From: Leptobrachium leishanense
Taxonomy: Eukaryota; Chordata; Amphibia; Anura; Megophryidae
Direction of reading: 5' to 3'
NCBI GenBank assembly: GCA_009667805.1
Contig: CM019063.1
Location: forward strand, 62,023,506-62,087,505
DNA length: 64,000 nt
Shown here: piece after piece, positions 47,702-59,595 of the stretch
Numbering within the stretch: the first letter of the stretch is position 1
Layout of the letters: each line of letters opens with the position of its first letter
Translations under genes and position numbers: made by a program
Notes under the pieces: generated by a model
Databases searched by the model: none
Seen by the model: only the letters and a program-made list of their open reading frames with translations
What the model was told of the DNA's origin: nothing

Positions 47702-47849
47702 CAAGCACCATATGTGCAGGCAATCCGCCAAGATTTGGCAAACTGCCTGCTCTCTGGATAGCCGAATGGCCAGGAAAGGTAACCGAACCCTGAATTTCAT
47801 CGTTCAGTTACCTTTTGCCAGCAATTCGGAGCTCTTTGAATAACCCTGT

Positions 47850-48359
47850 ATGTGGAATAAAATGCAACGTTTTCATGTTTATCTGTATCAGGATTGCATG
47901 AACATAAAATAAATCAATACAGAATTTTTGCATTTTAACAGTTTACTGTAAAATCACTAACGTTTAAAGAGATACTATAGGGTAAAACAGGAGGGGGAGG
48001 AAACATAGGGGTTAAAGAAAGTTGATGCTTTTTCCTTTCTTTCTTTCTTTAACGATTGGCAGGCGTCACCCGTCGGGCAGGGGTTAACAGGTATGCCTCA
48101 CCGACAGGTGCCGTCGAGGGCCACTAATTTGACCCGCCCATGCAGCCGGTGCACGGCACGCATCATTGGCTGCAGGGGGACCGTCGTCACCGCTGGCTGC
48201 GGGGAAGGGCCCGAGGCGGCCCATTGAAGTCAGCGGGGCGTACCTGTACCCTCTGATGTCTTCAAGGCCCACTCGCCCCACGGACGTCATAGAATGTCCT
48301 GCGGCGTCAAGGGGTTAAATTCCCAAGCAAAGATACACACTATTTTCCTGGGTCACTGA
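47850..48359. other. Unassigned stretch with TTAA-type element pieces
   Basis: TTTAAAGAGATACTATAGGG at 47966 resembles the left end of the TTAA MITE at 29909. GGGGTTAA occurs at about 48009, 48082 and 48311, and a (CTTT)n run at 48035-48052. No gene is seen. Confidence 0.4.
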
Positions 48360-49016
48360 GGGTTATTCCGAAAGTACCAAAAACTAGCTGAAATTACCGA
48401 GACTTGAGGAGTAATTCGATGCTTTCTCGTTTGCCGTACTTCTGTGCGATTTGGCGATTCCATTTCGCCGACCGAGCAGTGAATTCACTATTCACCACTG
48501 AGTCCCCAAAGTGTGCCAAATGGGGAGCTGCAGATTCCGAAGACCGCTGTCAACTGGCGCCCAACCTGCCGAACAGACCGCCGCCGATCAGCCCACTGAA
48601 CGTCACCCAACTGCAAAAAAGTCCCCAAAAAAATGAAATCTGCTATTTTTTAAGGGGTGTTTAAACCAATAAAAATGCATGAAAATGTGTCCAAATAAAA
48701 AAGTTCTATAAAAAAATAATAAAATGTTCTATTAAAAAATGAAAAAATGTTCTTTAAAAAAATTGGGAATGTAAATTTCTCCTAAAAACACAAAAAAACG
48801 TAAGAAAATCCAAAAAATAAATAAGTGAAAAGACGATTTGCTGAAAATGAAAAGACTAACGGTTGAATGAAAAAATAATAAAAATGCTAATATTTTTTTT
48901 ACATTGAATCCTATGGGATTCTCCGGTTTAAACCTCTAGAACTGAAACACCGAAAATCAAGGCGTTTCGCTGACACTTCGATGCAGTTCGACGTTCTGTG
49001 AATAGATGAACCCAGG
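48360..49016. mobile_element. Palindromic MITE family M (copy M8), right end missing
   Basis: Starts GGGTTATTCCGAAAG and includes CCTATGGGATTCTCCGG and GGCGTTTCGCTGACACTTCG. It stops after GTTCTGTGAATAGATGAACC where complete copies continue, then the Harbinger-like MITE follows. Confidence 0.7.
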
Positions 49017-49033
49017 ATTAAGAGTATCATGTA

Positions 49034-49464
49034 GGCTGGGGTCAGACGAACGCAGTGTGAAAGCGCATGCAGCCGCACTTTATCACGGCCGTAGTAGCAG
49101 CAAATGACGGCCAATGACGGGCAATATACGATGTACGGCCGCATGAAAGTGCGGCCGCGCAACGCAAGTGGCAAACAAACGCATTTTTTCGAGAACGTGA
49201 TACCGCTAGTACTGACGTACAGAGTGTGCTGCATCCGCTAGCGGCGTGTGTGAGTGATTAGGAGACGTCAGACTCTGCTAATGTCCGGCCAACATCACGT
49301 CCAGACGCAAAAAGGGTTTTATTGATGAACCGTACAAAATCACGGGCGAAAATGTGCATTGTATGACCGCTATTGCGTAACGTATTCCGTGAAAAAATAC
49401 GTCCATTCGTTCGAACGCACTTTTTCACGGACGACGTGAAAAATGCGTTCGTCTGACCCTAGCC
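49034..49464. mobile_element. Harbinger-like MITE, copy 2
   Basis: Ends GGCTGGGGTCAGACGAACGC and GCGTTCGTCTGACCCTAGCC, a longer inverted repeat than in copy 1. Flanked by GTA at 49031-49033 and 49465-49467, a 3-bp duplication. Interior landmarks (GACGGCCAATATACG, CTGACGTACAGAGTG, TATTCCGTGAAAAAAT) match copy 1. Confidence 0.78.
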
Positions 49465-49569
49465 GTAGCTGGTGCTGAGGATTTCAATGGGCTTATTTTT
49501 AGATACCGAGGCAATAATCGGCGTATGTCACGCTATAGACTGGTGACTCTGATGTAGTGTGTAGGGATG

Positions 49570-49800
49570 AGCTGTTCGGTTCGATCAGTTCGGAGTTTGA
49601 CTCGAACTTTGGCCGTTCGCAAGTTTGCGAACTTCGAACTTTTGGCGTGTTCGGTTCGAGTTCGCAAAAACATTTTTTTGGGAAAAAAGTATAAAAAATG
49701 CTTAAAAAATACTAAAAAATCTAGAAATAAAGAGACTCTTTACTGCAGAATATTATAAGCAACGGTTTATTAGATATTGAATTAAAAAATAATGTCTACG
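49570..49800. mobile_element. Family M-related fragment
   Basis: AAATAAAGAGACTCTTTACTG and ACGGTTTATTAGATATTGAA match the middle of family M, preceded by TTCGAACTTT/GTTCGCAAG inverted sequence. No complete ends. Confidence 0.5.
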
Positions 49801-50022
49801 TGCAAAGATTCTCACCTCTAAATGACCTGTGTTCTCAAACGGCATAAACAACAGGTGTTAATTAGTGTTTGGAAATAACATGTGCTGTTAATTAGTCTGG
49901 TCTGATGAATTTGATACATTGTCTGTAGACTGAGGATGCGGTGTCTCCTGAACATGTATCAAACAACACCTGTGCTTCTGAGAAGTGTTCATTTCTCTAC
50001 TAAATGTTCCTCTGATATGCTG

Positions 50023-50795
50023 TTTAACCCCTTAACCCTGCATTTCACTGCTGTGTGCTCAGCTCATTTTTACCGCTTTCGCTCACCATGTTTAAATGCG
50101 ATTTGCAGCCACATTTTATAAAATGACCCAGACATATTAGATATTGTTCTTTCCGGCAGACTCCGCAGATTCATAATATATCATTTTTATATGTATACGT
50201 CATGTCCTGCCTGTATATTATGACAAAAAATGCAATAACAATTGAATTTTTAATCATCTGCAGTGTGTAAAGTGTTTTTTTTCACATTTTAGCACATGAG
50301 CGTTTGCGGTTATGTTTTCTATGGGGTGCGCTTGAACAAAAATTAGAAATGGGGACTTGTTACATTTTGTGGGGGGAATTATGTGATTTATAGCAAACGA
50401 ACCCCATAGAAAAAAATCATTAGTGCAGCATCATCGTTCACATTATAATTGAAATGTGAACAATATTGCTGCATTAATAAAAATAACACACAAAAAAAAT
50501 TCTTTTTTTTTTTTACTTTATACCTGGTCATGTTGGGTATCATTCGAAAGGCCATGCTCAGGCCTTTCGATTGACACCCTCCATGACCCCTAGCTGCCAC
50601 GGTTCTGGAGATATCGGGGTTCAAATGAACCCCCTATCTCCACCAGGGGATCCGGGCAGCTAGGGGTTCCCCGGCTATCTGACGTCCTCACGCTATGCGT
50701 GAGGACGTCAGGCAGTGAGGGGGGACTCGGGGGTGGAGCTGCCATCCAAGATGGCGGCCGCCACCGGAGCTAGGCCGCACTTCGGCGCCATAAGA
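50023..50795. mobile_element. Family P (TTAA-type) copy, right side replaced by array D
   Basis: Starts TTAACCCCTTAACCCTGCATTT. Shares TGCTCAGCTCATTTTTACCG, GACCCAGACATATTA, TAGTGCAGCATCAT, CTAGCTGCCACGG and CATCCAAGATGG with the copies at 9454 and 59596. GACGTCCTCACGCTATGCGTGAGGACGTC at 50681-50710 is a perfect palindrome. The expected right end is absent: sequence passes into the tandem array after GGCGCCATAAGACATC. Confidence 0.75.
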
Positions 50796-53700
50796 CATCT
50801 CTATACACAGTCCCATCAGCATCTCTATACACAACCTCACAGCATCTCTATACACAACCTCACAGCATCTCTATACACAGCCTCACAGCATCTCTATACA
50901 CAACCCCATCACCATCTCTATACACAAACAGCATCTCTATAAACAACCCCATCAGCATCTCTAAACACAGCCTCACAGCATCTCTATACACAGCCTCACT
51001 GCATCTCTATACACAACCCCATCAGCATCTCTATACACAAACAGCATCTCTATAAACAACCCCATCAGCATCTCTAAACACAGCCTCACAGCATCTCTAT
51101 ACACAGCCTCACTGCATCTCTATACACAACCCCATCAGCATCTCTATACACAAACAGCATCTCTATACACAACCCCATCAGCTTCTCTATACACAACCTC
51201 ATAGCATCTCTATACGCAGCCCCATCAGCATCTCTATACACAGCCTTGCAGCATCTCTATACACAACCTCACAGCATCTCTATACACAGCCTCACAGCAT
51301 CTCTATACACAACCCCATCAGCATTTCTATACACAAACAGCATCTCTATAAACAACCCCATCAGCATCTCTAAACAAAGCCTCACAGCATCTCTATACAC
51401 AGCCTCACTGCATCTCGATACACAACCACATCAGCATCTCTATACACAAACAGCATCTCTATACACAACCCCATCAGCATCTCTACACACAGCATCTCTA
51501 AACACAACCTCACAGCATCTCTATACACAACCCCATCAGCATCTCTATACACAGCCTCACAGCATCTCTATACACAACCCCATCAGCATCTCTATACACA
51601 ACCTCACAGCATCTCTATACTCAACCCCATCAGCATCTCTATACACAAACAGCATCTCTATACACAACCCCATCAGCATCTCTAAACACAGCCTCACAGC
51701 ATCTCTATACACAGCCTCACTGCATCTCGATACACAACCCCATCAGCATCTCTATACACAAACAGCATCTCTATACACAACCCCATCAGCACCTCTACAC
51801 ACAGCATCGCTAAACACAGCCTCACAGCATCTCTATACACAACCCCATCAGCATCTCTATACATAGCCTCACAGCATCTCTATACACAAACAGCATCTCT
51901 ATACACAACCCCATCAGCATCTCTATACACAGCATCTCTATACACAGCCACACAGCATCTCTATACACAGCCTCACAGCATCTCTATACACAACCCCACC
52001 AGCACCTCTATACACAACTCCATCAGCATCTCTAAACACAGCCTCACAGCATCTCTATACACAACCCCATCAGCATCTCTAAACAAACTTCACGGCATCT
52101 CTATACACAACCCCATCAGCATCTCTATACACAAACAGCATCTCTATACACAACCCCATCAGCATCTCTATACACAAACAGCATCTCTATACACAACCTC
52201 ACAGCATCTCTATACACAACCCCATCAGCATCTCTATACACAGCCTCACAGCATCTCTATACACAACCCCATCAGCATATCTATACACAACCCCATCAGC
52301 ATCTCTAAACACAACCTCACAGCATCTCTATACACAGCCTCACTGCATCTCTATACACAACCCCATCAGCATCTCTATACACAGCCTCACTGCATCTCTA
52401 TACACAACCCCATCAGCATCTCTATACACAGCCTCACAGCATCTCTATACACAACCCCATCAGCATCTCTAAACACAACCTCACAGCATCTCTATACACA
52501 GCCTCACAGCATCTCTATAAACAACCCCATCAGCATCTCTAAACAAAGCCTCACAGCATCTCTATACACAGCCTCACTGCATCTCGATACACAACCCCAT
52601 CAGCATCTCTATACACAAACAGCATCTCTATACACAACCCCATCAGCATCTCTATACACAGCATCTCTATACACAGCCTCACAGCATCTCTATACACAAC
52701 TCCATCAGCATCTCTAAACACAGCCTCACAGCATCTCTATACACAACCCCATCAGCATCTCTAAACAAACTTCACGGCATCTCTATACACAACCCCATCA
52801 GCATCTCTATACACAAACAGCATCTCTATACACAACCCCATCAGCATCTCTATACACAAACAGCATCTCTATACACAACCTCACAGCATCTCTATACACA
52901 ACCCCATCAGCATCTCTATACACAACCCCATCAGCATCTCTAAACACAACCTCACAGCATCTCTATACACAGCCTCACAGCATCTCTATAAACAACCCCA
53001 TCAGCATCTCTAAACAAAGCCTCACAGCATCTCTATACACAGCCTCACTGCATCTCGATACACAACCCCATCAGCATCTCTATACACAAACAGCATCTCT
53101 ATACACAACCCCATCAGCACCTCTATACACAGCATCTCTATACACAGCCTCACAGCATCTCTATATACACAACTCCATCAGCATCTCTAAACACAGCCTC
53201 ACAGCATCTCTATACACAACCCCATCAGCATCTCTAAACAAACTTCACGGCATCTCTATACACAACCCCATCAGCATCTCTATACACAAACAGCATCTCT
53301 ATACACAACCCCATCAGCATCTCTATACACCACAGCATCTCTATACACAACCTCCTCACAGCATCTCTATACACAACCCCATCAGCATCTCTATACACAA
53401 CCTCATAGCATCTCTATACACAGCCCCATCAGCATCTCTATACACAGCCTAACAGCATCTCTATACACAGCCTCACAGCATCTTTATACACAACCCCATC
53501 AGCATCTCTATACACAAACAGCATCTCTATACACAACTCCATCAGCATCTCTATACAAAGCCACACAGCATCTCTATACACAACCCCATCAGCATCTCTA
53601 TACGCAACCTCACAGCATCTCTATACACAACCCCATCAGCATCTCTATACACAAACAGCATCTCTATACACAGCCCCATCAGCATCTCTATACACAGCCT

Positions 53701-54337
53701 CACAGCATCTCTATACACAGCTTCACAGCATCTCTATACACAACCCCATCAGCATCTCTATACACAAACAGCATCTCTATACACAGCCCCATCAGCATCT
53801 CTATACACAGCCTCACAGCATCTCTATACACAGCTTCACAGCATCTCTATACACAAACAGCATCTCTATACACAACCCCATCAGCATCTCTATACACAAA
53901 CAGCATCTCTATACACAATCCCAGCAGCATCTCTATACAGAGCATCTCTATACACAGCCACATAGCATCTCTATACACAGCCTCACAGCATCTCTATACA
54001 CAACCCCATCAGCATCTCTATACACAACCTCACAGCATCTCTATACACAACCCCATCAGCATCTCTATACACAACCCCATCAGCATCTCTAAACACAACC
54101 TCACAGCATCTCTATACACAACCCCATCAGCATCTCTATACACAAACAGCATCTCTATACAGAACCCCATCAGCATCTCTATACACAACCTCACAGCATC
54201 TCTATACACAAACAGCATCTCTATACACAACCCCATCAGCATCTCTATACACATCATCTCTATACACAGCCTCACAGCATCTCTATACACAACCCCATCA
54301 GCATCTCTATACACAAACAGCATCTCTATACACAACC
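50795..54337. repeat. Minisatellite D: 3.5 kb of CATCTCTATACACA units
   Basis: Units of 15, 22 and 24 bases combine CAGCATCTCTATACACAACC with CCAT, TCA or AA endings. Longer blocks recur: CTAAACAAACTTCACGGCATC at about 52080, 52750 and 53236 marks a higher-order repeat of roughly 490-670 bp. Short peptides such as ASLYT are repeat by-products. Confidence 0.97.
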
Positions 54338-54726
54338 AAAAATTCTCCCATTTATCTCACTTTCCAAATCATATATTTTGACCTAGAATTTTCCATTCTC
54401 CAGTTATTCTCTTGCTTTTCACCTCTCTTAGAATAACCCTGATAGTGCCTGAGGATCTACTAGCCGATCACCTTGTCCGCGGTAGGCCATGAACAAGGTC
54501 GTTTGGCGCACGCTAGGGAAACTCTAAGACCTGGGCTGAGACCCAGCGCTAATGCGGTTGTGTACAGGATAGAACTGTTTTTCTTTTCCAGTGCAGAGTG
54601 CCGGGCCATACCTATCTCCCGCCCTCACAAGCTTGAATATGAACACATCCAGTGAATAGCCTCTCACCCCTGCATTATTAAAATCCTTCAAGGTGGCCGT
54701 ATAATCCATGTTTTGATGCACACATA
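54338..54726. other. Unassigned stretch
   Basis: Non-repetitive sequence after the array. TTAGAATAACCCTGATAG at 54430 recalls a family M right end. No gene is seen. Confidence 0.4.
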
Positions 54727-56106
54727 CAGTCAGGTCCAGAAATATTGGGACATCGACACAATTCTAACATCTTTGGCTCTATACACCACCACAATGGAGT
54801 TGGAATGAAACCAACACAATGTGCTTTAACTGCAGACTGTCAGCTTTAATTTGAGGGTATGTACATCCAACTCAGGTGAACGGTGTAGGACTTACAGCAG
54901 TTTGCAGATGTGCCTCCCACTTGTTAAGGGACCAAAGGTAATGGGACAATTGGCTTCTCAGCCGTTACATGGCCAGGTGTGTGATATTCCCTCATTACCC
55001 CAATTACAATGTGCAGATAAAAGTGTGCTATTCAAGTGTGCTATTTGCATTTGGAATCTGAGGCTGTCAACTCTCAAGATGAGATCCAAAGAGCTGTCAC
55101 TATCAGTGAAGCAAGCCATCATTAGGCTGAAGAAACAAAACAAACCCATCAGAGAGATAGCAAGAACATTAGGCGTGGCCAAAAAAACTGTTTGGAACAT
55201 TCTCAAAAAGAAGGAGCGCACCGGTGAGCTCAGCAACACCAAAAGACCCGAGAGACCACGGAAAACAACTGTGGTGGATGACCAAAGAATTCTTTCCCTG
55301 GTGAAGAAAACACCCTTCACAACAGTTGGCCAGATCAAGAACACTCTCCAGGAGGTAGGTGTATGTGTGTCAAAGTCAACAATCAAGAGAAGACTTCACC
55401 AGAGTGAATACAGCGGGTTCACCACAAGATGTAAACCATTGGTGAGCTTCAAAAACAGGAAGGCCAGATTAGAGTTTGCCTAACAAAGCCTTAACAGTTC
55501 TGGAACAAGATCCTATGGACAGATGAGACCAAGATCAACTTGTACCAGAGTGATGGGAAGAGAAGAGTATGGAGAAGGAAAGGAACTGCTCATGATCCTA
55601 AGCATACCACCTCATCAGTGAAGCATGGTGGTGGTAGTGTCATGGCGTGGGCATGTATGGCTGCCAATGGAACTGGTTTTCTTGTATTTATTGATGATGT
55701 GACTGCTGACAAAACAGCAGATGAATTCTGAAATGTTTCGGGCAATATTATCTGCTCACATTCAGCCAAATGCTGCAGAACTCATTGGACGGCGCTTCAC
55801 AGTGCAGATGGACAATGACCCAAAGCATACTGCAAAATCAACCAAAGAGTTTTTGAAGGGACAGAAGTGGAATGTTATGCAATGGCCAAGTCAATCACCT
55901 GACCTGAATCCCATTGAGCATGCATTTCACTTGCTGAAGACAAAACTGAAGGGAAAATGCCCCAAGAACAAGCAGGACCTGAAGACAGTTGCAGTAGAGG
56001 CCTGGCAGAGCATCACCAGGGATGAAACCCAGCGTCTGGTGATGTCTATGCGTTCCAGACTTCAGGCTGTGATTGACTCTAAAGGATTTGCAACCAAGTA
56101 TTAAGA
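54727..56106 (+). mobile_element. Tc1-like transposon, right end lost (copy D)
   Basis: Begins CAGTCAGGTCCAGAAATATT after a TA (54725-54726). The transposase gene follows in order, but no matching inverted end occurs after the stop codon at 56104. The sequence from about 56107 is foreign to the family, so the 3' end was deleted or replaced. Confidence 0.85.
55079..56104 (+). pseudogene. Tc1-like transposase, two frame disruptions
   Basis: The start MRSKELSLSVKQAII is at 55079. The helix-turn-helix part has REIARTLGVAKKTVWNILKK and is intact to KARLEFA, where a stop occurs at 55481-55483. The frame resumes as WNKILWTDETK (first catalytic Asp) to TADEF (55731), then shifts to MNSEMFRAIL, MDNDPKHTAK (second Asp) and SPDLNPIEH (Glu), ending GFATKY at 56104. 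All catalytic residues are present but the frame is broken near 55480 and 55725. Confidence 0.92.
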
Positions 56107-56382
56107 AGGGAAAGTTTGATTTATCAAAAATAGAACGAAAAAACGTTCAGAGTATCGGCGCTATCTTAGATAGTGAACTGGTGGTCTATAATGCTGCTCA
56201 CCTATTGGGTGTACCTGTCACCCTACCAATTATCAAACAGAAAAATACAAATGAATGTATTTAAGGGAGCACAGTACATATATTGATGGAAATTGTAAAC
56301 AAGGATTGACTTAGCTTTAAATTAATCAGCATAGGGTTGAACCTTCTTATTCGGAAATCTGATCATATAATATCATCATCCT
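56107..56382. other. Unassigned link between Tc1 copy D and the Penelope-like element
   Basis: AT-rich sequence without a recognised domain. It may belong to the coding part of the Penelope-like element or to older host DNA. Confidence 0.35.
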
Positions 56383-57467
56383 ATATGAAAAGAAAAATAA
56401 ATTGCGTAGTACAGTATGACAGTTTATAACACACTAAGTGGTGTAAATGGTCGCACTCACAAAGGTGGAGCCCCCAATGGCTCGTATCAATTGGCCTTTA
56501 GGTCTCTTATAGGAGGGGGACCTCGCCCATATAGGATGTCTTGAAATTTTCTTGGGATAGAGGATAACCAAAGGTGGAGTCTCCAATGCCTCTTATCAAT
56601 TGGCCTTTAGATCTCTTGTAGAGGGGGAACTTAGCCCATGTATAAATCTCTAAATTTTCTTTGGATGGCAGGATGTACCTCAAATGTAAAGGACAACGCT
56701 ATAGTGCATTATCATAGATACACAGATAAGGTATACTGTAGTAAAAAACTCACGTGATTCAGAGCCTTCTGATATGATGGCTCTGTATATAAGGCATATG
56801 GACCTCTATTTGGTCAGAGGGGGTCCTTCCTCCAGGATAGAGATAGATAAACTTCCAAAATGAAAGAAAATTAGGCATAAAAATAAAAGAAAATTTAATA
56901 AGTATAAAATCAGATGGGAACAAAATCCGAAAATATACAGAACAAAAAACAAATAAATAAATACGAAAAGAAAAAAATCCGAAACGCGTTTCGCTTGCGT
57001 TCTGCAAGCCTCCTCAGTCGGTAATGGGATGTTATTCGTTATTGCTGTTTAAATATACTTCCTGTTCGTAAATTACTTGGTCGATACGATTCACCTGGTC
57101 GCATCGGATCATCACTACTTCCGATTTTCGCTTCTGTTATGAACCAGTCAGTAGTGCTTCCGCTCTCGCTAATCCGATGCGCATGCGTAGTTCGGAATTC
57201 TTTCGTTCGTTTTCCGGATGTTGACACCGGAAATCACAAGTCGTCCCATTTGGAGTATATTTTTGAATGTATAATGGGCAAAGTACATAATTCTCTTTTA
57301 ATTATCTGTAGAAAATGGATATGCATATAATGAAATAAATACGAAAATATATATGTAAAAATAAAACGATAAAAATACGAAGGTAAGTATAAGTAAATAC
57401 GAAAATATAAAAAAGAAAAATATAATGTTACAATACAGAGTACTTTCATAAATGTAAAAAATCCCAA
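56383..57467 (-). repeat. Left arm of the inverted repeat
   Basis: The mirror of 57966-59051. It contains AAAGGTGGAGCCCCCAATGG, CGAAAATCGGAAGTAGTG (complement) and the hammerhead-like segment at 56981-57021 on the minus strand. An extra partial repeat of AAAGGTGGAGTCTCCAATGCC follows at 56570. Confidence 0.93.
56981..57021 (-). ncRNA. Hammerhead ribozyme-like motif (left arm)
   Basis: The inverted counterpart of 58413-58454 with the same CTGAGGA, 6-bp stem II and GAAACGCGTTTC on the minus strand. Confidence 0.55.
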
Positions 57468-57470
57468 CCA

Positions 57471-57833
57471 GGCTTTTATGGGTGTGGCCGCTGCATAGCC
57501 TGCCGAAAAACGAAGAATCATAAAAGATTAATTCAACAATTCTGTGCCACAGAAGGAGGAAAAGAATATAAGATCAAATCAATTCTTACATGTCACTCCA
57601 AGAACGTGATTTACTTAATAAGATGCCCTTGTAATAAAATATATATTGGTCAGACCTCACGCCATCTGTTTGTCAGAATTAATGAACACATGAATAATAT
57701 ATGTAATGGCAGTGAAAAACATAGTGTACCATTACATTATAAAGAAATACATAATTGTGACCCTGAAAACACCCAATTTTTTGCTATTGAGAAGGTTCAG
57801 AGTCAATGGAGAGGGGAGGATCTCCACTGCTAA
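57471..57833 (+). pseudogene. GIY-YIG endonuclease domain of a Penelope-like element (fragment)
   Basis: The frame begins GFYGCGRCIACRKT, a cysteine-rich CxxCxxC finger typical of the region before the nuclease. It continues with EYKIKSILTCHSKNVIYLIRC and then the nuclease core CNKIYIGQTSRHLFVRINEH. This GIY-YIG fold (here VIYLI...YIGQT) nicks DNA for target-primed reverse transcription. The catalytic Arg is in RINEH or the preceding SRHLFVR. The frame ends at 57833 after QSQWRGEDLHC. The reverse transcriptase domain that should precede it is absent, because the left inverted arm starts immediately upstream. Confidence 0.88.
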
Positions 57834-57965
57834 ATGATTAAGATTGAAATGAGATGGATTTACTATTTGGACACTCTGGTTCCCAGAGGTTTAAACACAG
57901 ATTTTGAAGTATGTCATTTTTTTAATTGATTTTTTAATTGATATCTTATTTTGAATATCTTCCCA

Positions 57966-59051
57966 GTTGGGATTTTTTACATTTATGAAAGTACTCTGTA
58001 TTGTAACATTATATTTTTCTTTTTTATATTTTCGTATTTACTTATACTTACCTTCGTATTTTTATCGTTTTATTTTTACATATATATTTTCGTATTTATT
58101 TCATTACTTGCATATCCATTTTCTACAGATAATTAAAAGAAAATTACGTAGTTTGCCCATTACACATTCAAAAATATACTCCAAATGGGATGACTTGTGA
58201 TTTCCGGTGTCAACATCCGGAAAACGAACGAAAGAATTCCGAACTACGCATGCGCATTGGATTAGCGAGAGCGGAAGCACTACTGACTGGTTCATAACAG
58301 AAGCGAAAATCGGAAGTAGTGATGATCCGATGCGACCAGGTGAATCGTATCGACCAATTAATTTACGAACAGGAAGTATATTTAAACAGCAATAATGAAC
58401 AACATCCCATTACCGACTGAGGAGGCTTGCAGAACGCAAGCGAAACGCGTTTCAGATTTTTTTCTTTTCGTATTTATTTATTTGTTTTTTGTTCTGTATA
58501 TTTTCGGATTTTGTTCCCATCGGATTTTATACTTATTAAATTTTCTTTTATTTTTATGCCTAATTTTCTTTCATTTTGGAAGTTTATCTATCTCTATCCT
58601 GGAGGAAGGACCCCCTCTGACCAAATAGAGGTCCATATGCCTTATATACAGAGCCATCATATCGGAAGGCACTGAATCACGTGAGTTTTTTACTACAGTA
58701 TACCTTATCTGTGTATCTATGATAATGCACTATAGCGTTATCCTTTACATTTGAAAGAAAATTTAGAGATTTAGAGATTTAGAGATTTATACATGGGCTA
58801 AGTTCCCCCTCTACAAGAGATCTAAAGGCCAATTGATAAGAGGCATTGGAGACTCCACCTTTGGATATCCTCTATCCCAAGAAAATTTCAAGACATCCTA
58901 TATGGGCGAGGTCCCCCTCCTATAAGAGACCTAAAGGCCAATTGATACGAGCCATTGGGGGCTCCACCTTTGTGAGTGCGACCATTTACACCACTTAGTG
59001 TGTTATAAACTGTCATACTGTACTACGCAATTTATTTTTCTTTTCATATAG
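57966..59051 (+). repeat. Right arm of the inverted repeat
   Basis: Matches the left arm over its full length. Small differences include ATTAATTTACG versus the left arm's AAGTAATTTACG, and a triplicated TTTAGAGA at 58763-58790. Confidence 0.93.
58413..58454 (+). ncRNA. Hammerhead ribozyme-like motif (right arm)
   Basis: CTGAGGA (matching CUGANGA) is followed by G, then GCTTGC-AGAAC-GCAAGC, a perfect 6-bp stem II hairpin, then GAAAC and the self-complementary GAAACGCGTTTC. Hammerhead ribozymes are known in Penelope-like terminal repeats. One extra G between GGA and the stem and uncertain stem I make activity unproven. Confidence 0.55.
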
Positions 59052-59595
59052 GGTAGGGATGTGCACCGATTTTTTTTTCGATTCGATTCGATTCGATTTT
59101 TCGAATTTTTAAACTTTTCGATTCGGCTCGTTTCGACTGCTTTCCGTTTCGATTCGGTTCGGTTCGATTCGTTTTTCGGGTACATGTATTTTTCGGAATA
59201 TCGACCATTTTTCGTATTTTCGGGTCACTTTACTAGGTTTATGTATCGACTTTTCGGAACATTTTCGTTTTTCGGGATTGTACATGGATTTCGGCATATC
59301 GGCAATTTTTCGTATTTCGGAACTTTTCGTATTTCGGAACTTTTCGTTTTTCGGAATTGTACATGGTTTTCGGTATATCGCCAATTTTTCGTTTTTCGGA
59401 ACTTTTCGTTTTTCGGAACGTCTGTTCTCGTTTCAAAGCTGTCTAACTCTATTCGTTTTGATGAAAAAAACTACTATGGTTTACTTTTTTAATACTACTT
59501 TATATATTTTTTATAATAAATTTTTGGTTTGTTTTTTCGGATCCGATAATTCATTCTGTCGATACGATAATTCTGGCGATTCTATCGTGTTTTTT
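59052..59595. repeat. TTTTCG-rich degenerate repeat, probably inside a transposon
   Basis: Starts TAGGGATGTGCACCGATTTT, then (GATTC)n and many copies of TTTTCGTTTTTCGGAA and GTACATGGATTTCGG. About 45-bp units around TTGTACATGG recur near 59280 and 59358. It may be the left part of a hAT-like element, since TAGGGATG also starts hAT-3, but no right end was found. Confidence 0.6.

Larger units (their letters stand above)
41611..47848. mobile_element. Palindromic MITE family M (copy M7), split by hAT-6
   Basis: Left end AGGGTTATTCAAAGAGAATC, right end GCTCTTTGAATAACCCTG. In reverse orientation it follows M4 closely. The order breaks at GAACAGGCACC (42354) and resumes at TATGTGCAGGCAATCC (after 47709), which is the uninterrupted sequence of M4. 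Confidence 0.9.
56383..59051 (+). mobile_element. Penelope-like element remnant with long inverted arms
   Basis: Two arms of about 1085 bp (56383-57467 and 57966-59051) are inverted copies with few mismatches. The outer edges are CTATATGAAAAGAAAAATAA and its complement. The inner edges are AAAAAATCCCAAC and GTTGGGATTTTTT. The roughly 500-bp centre encodes a GIY-YIG endonuclease, which among retroelements is the mark of Penelope-like elements. Such elements carry LTR-like repeats, direct or inverted. The reverse transcriptase part is missing, so it cannot move by itself. Confidence 0.88.

Noticed and set aside
42770..47800. Long minus-strand frames (up to 697 codons) with SSHMDIAPAHTWILPQ repeats
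   Set aside because: Translation of minisatellite B in several frames; no start context, domain or codon bias.
50795..54337. CRISPR-like look of regular short repeats
   Set aside because: The intervals between repeats are themselves repeats, there are no unique spacers or cas genes, and the DNA is vertebrate.
54851..55078. N-terminal extension of the Tc1 copy D transposase frame
   Set aside because: It covers the terminal inverted repeat and leader of the element. Family transposases start at MRSKELSL (55079).
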